DNA from: CADEED01 sp035286365
GTDB taxonomy: Bacteria > Pseudomonadota > Gammaproteobacteria > Steroidobacterales > Steroidobacteraceae
DNA: 64,000 bases
Direction of reading: 5' to 3'
Assembly: GCA_035286365.1 (NCBI GenBank)
Contig: DATHJZ010000108.1
Span: 1-64,000 of the forward strand
The notes below the pieces were generated by a model that had not been told where the DNA came from, did no database searches, and saw only the letters and a list, made by a program, of their open reading frames with translations. The translations under genes and the position numbers were made by a program. Shown piece by piece: positions 62,688 to 64,000 of the stretch (position 1 is its first letter; the number at the start of each line of letters is the position of its first letter).

Positions 62688-64000
62688 ATGTACGGCCTGC
62701 ACTTCGACCACCACACGTTGACCATCGCCCGCGATGGCGAGCTGCTCGCCAACGAGCCGCTGGCGGTGGAGATCGCGGCGCGCGATCCGCGCTTCGGCCG
62801 CGCGGCGCTGGCGGCCTCGCGTGGCCGGCCGGACGAGGTGTCGCTCAACCACTGGCGCGAGCTCGGCAAGAGCGACGCGGCGGCGCGCGCCGTGGCGCTC
62901 GAGCTGCATGCGCATCTGCACGCGCTCGGCGTCACCGACCGAATCGATGCGGTCGTGGCCGTGCCCGCCGATCTCGACGCCGCTGCGTTGACCAGTCTGC
63001 GCGGCGCGTTCAGCGCCGCAGGCGTAGACGTCCGCGATTTCATCGACGCGGCCGCACTCACCGCGGCCGCGGTGGCCGAGCGGCCGCACTACGTCATGCT
63101 CGAAGCCGGCTGGCATTCCGCGATCGCCACGCGCGTCGTGGGTGGGCCTGAGTGCGCGGTCGAAGAATCCTTCGTGAGCGAACGCGCGAACCTGCTCGAC
63201 GTCTACGATCTGTGGCTGGTTGCGGTCGCATCGGTGATGGTCAAGAACACGCGCTTCGATCCATTGCTCAGCCTGCCCGTCGAACAACGCCTGTTCGCGG
63301 ACCTGCCGGCGCTGGCCGCGCGCGCGGCGACCGAAGCCCGCGTCGAAGCCGCGCTCGAGTCCGACGGTGCGCGCTTCGCCGTCGAGGTCGAATCGCAGCT
63401 GTTCGCCGATGCGGCGCAGTCTTTCTATCGCGAGCTCACGCGCCTCGCGCGCCTGGCGAGAATCGCGGGACAGGGTGCAGCGCTGGTGCTGCCCGCCGAA
63501 TCGCGACGCTGGCCCGGCTTCCTCACGCGCCTGCTCGAGCTCGAACAGGATGGCCTGGTGATCGCGCCGGCGGGGCTGGCCGCGGTTGCCGCCTCGCTGC
63601 AGGCGATCGATCCGGTTGCGCCTGCGCCGCGTCTGCGCCGCCATGTCGCAAGGCTCAGTGAACACAGCCTCGCGGACCAGATCGAATACGTGTCGTCCGT
63701 CACGGCGTCACCCGGCCGTGCGTTGCCGGTCACGCATATTCTCTTCGGCGGCGACTCGATGCGTTTTCCCGAGGGCGGCCTCGTCATCGGTACCGACGAG
63801 GCGTCCAACACGCCGCACATCACGTTGCCGCGCGCGGCCGCCGGTGTGTCGCGCCGTCATTGTTCGTTGCGTCGCGAAGGCGAGCGCACCGTGCTCATCG
63901 ATCACAGCCGCTACGGCACCTGGGTGAACGGCGCGCGCGTGCGCGAGCGCGCCCCGGTGCGTCCCGGCGATCGGCTCCGTGTGGGTACGCCGGGCGTGGA
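62688..64000 (+). CDS. Possible actin/Hsp70-fold plus FHA protein (cut at window end)
   Basis: At least 437 residues; the frame is open to the last base, so the C-terminus is missing. The first part (1-130) has strand-helix order suggesting an actin/Hsp70-like ATPase lobe (YGLHFDHHTLTIARDGELL, then DRIDAVVAVPADLDAAALTSLRGAFSAAGVDVRDFIDAAALTAAAV and HYVMLEAGWHSAIATRV); this fold call is tentative. A helical middle (about 180-330) follows. From about 355 an FHA domain begins: GLVIGTDEASNTPHITLP, GVSRRHCSLRREGERTVLIDHSRYGTWVNG, a phosphothreonine-binding signature. It starts 22 bases after the small exported gene and should read the output of the kinase at 57436. Confidence 0.75.
   Translation, partial: MYGLHFDHHTLTIARDGELLANEPLAVEIAARDPRFGRAALAASRGRPDEVSLNHWRELGKSDAAARAVALELHAHLHALGVTDRIDAVVAVPADLDAAALTSLRGAFSAAGVDVRDFIDAAALTAAAVAERPHYVMLEAGWHSAIATRVVGGPECAVEESFVSERANLLDVYDLWLVAVASVMVKNTRFDPLLSLPVEQRLFADLPALAARAATEARVEAALESDGARFAVEVESQLFADAAQSFYRELTRLARLARIAGQGAALVLPAESRRWPGFLTRLLELEQDGLVIAPAGLAAVAASLQAIDPVAPAPRLRRHVARLSEHSLADQIEYVSSVTASPGRALPVTHILFGGDSMRFPEGGLVIGTDEASNTPHITLPRAAAGVSRRHCSLRREGERTVLIDHSRYGTWVNGARVRERAPVRPGDRLRVGTPGV

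Overview
This 64 kb window is a high-GC, gene-dense bacterial chromosome segment. The gene families (gamma-type glutamate-cysteine ligase, IlvH-type acetolactate synthase regulatory subunit, a LexA box of the form CTGT-N8-ACAG, a sigma-54 promoter in front of a PII gene, a PA0069-type radical SAM protein) point to a gammaproteobacterium, perhaps near Steroidobacterales, Nevskiales or Xanthomonadales; that placement is inference. No tRNA, rRNA, CRISPR array, prophage or insertion sequence was recognised. No intergenic stretch exceeds about 250 bases.

Layout. 1-5.1 kb: a DUF885 lipoprotein, a small DUF2845-like exported protein, a START/SRPBCC exported protein, gshA and a 66-residue orphan. 5.1-13.6 kb: a membrane diguanylate cyclase, isoaspartyl peptidase, single-chain pyruvate carboxylase, and a divergent LysR/SDR pair. 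13.6-17.8 kb: a membrane dihaem cytochrome c, then a cobalamin riboswitch leading into nrdAB (class I ribonucleotide reductase). 17.8-24.3 kb: a receiver-PAS-GGDEF-EAL protein, a BlaI/M56 regulatory module with a second M56-like gene carrying its own BlaI-type operators, and a ferredoxin-reductase-like flavoprotein. 24.4-28.7 kb: sigma-54 promoter, glnK, a 60-bp tandem repeat, amtB, qorA and a beta-lactamase-fold hydrolase. 28.7-32.7 kb: branched-chain amino-acid genes, with ilvH and ilvI divergent (unusual), gloA and the azlCD exporter. 32.6-37 kb: a leftward operon of a BamA-like outer-membrane barrel, an LtaS-type sulfatase-fold transferase and a PAP2 phosphatase. 37.1-41 kb: ECF sigma, FecR and an STN-TonB-dependent receptor. 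41-46.3 kb: cupin, epimerase, S9 peptidase, GNAT and alpha/beta hydrolase. 46.5-53.2 kb: coiled-coil FHA protein, ilvA, PGPGW membrane protein, a second DUF885 lipoprotein, an MFS exporter. 53.2-54.4 kb: a LexA-boxed radical SAM gene.

The most unusual region is 54.5 kb to the right edge. Seven rightward, closely spaced genes encode three lipoproteins (one a Gly/Ser/Met/Pro repeat protein), a membrane Hanks-type Ser/Thr kinase with TPR-like repeats, a membrane protein with PEGA-like repeats and a C-terminal formylglycine-generating-enzyme-like fold that lacks the catalytic cysteines, a small exported Pro/Ala-rich protein, and a protein joining a possible actin/Hsp70-like domain to an FHA domain (cut by the window end). 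They look like one envelope-spanning phospho-signalling system. I know of no named system with this gene set, and its function is unknown. A second unexplained signal is genome-style rather than genic: TTGTTAG/CTAACAA and TATCTA/TAGATA words recur across the window far more than base composition suggests.
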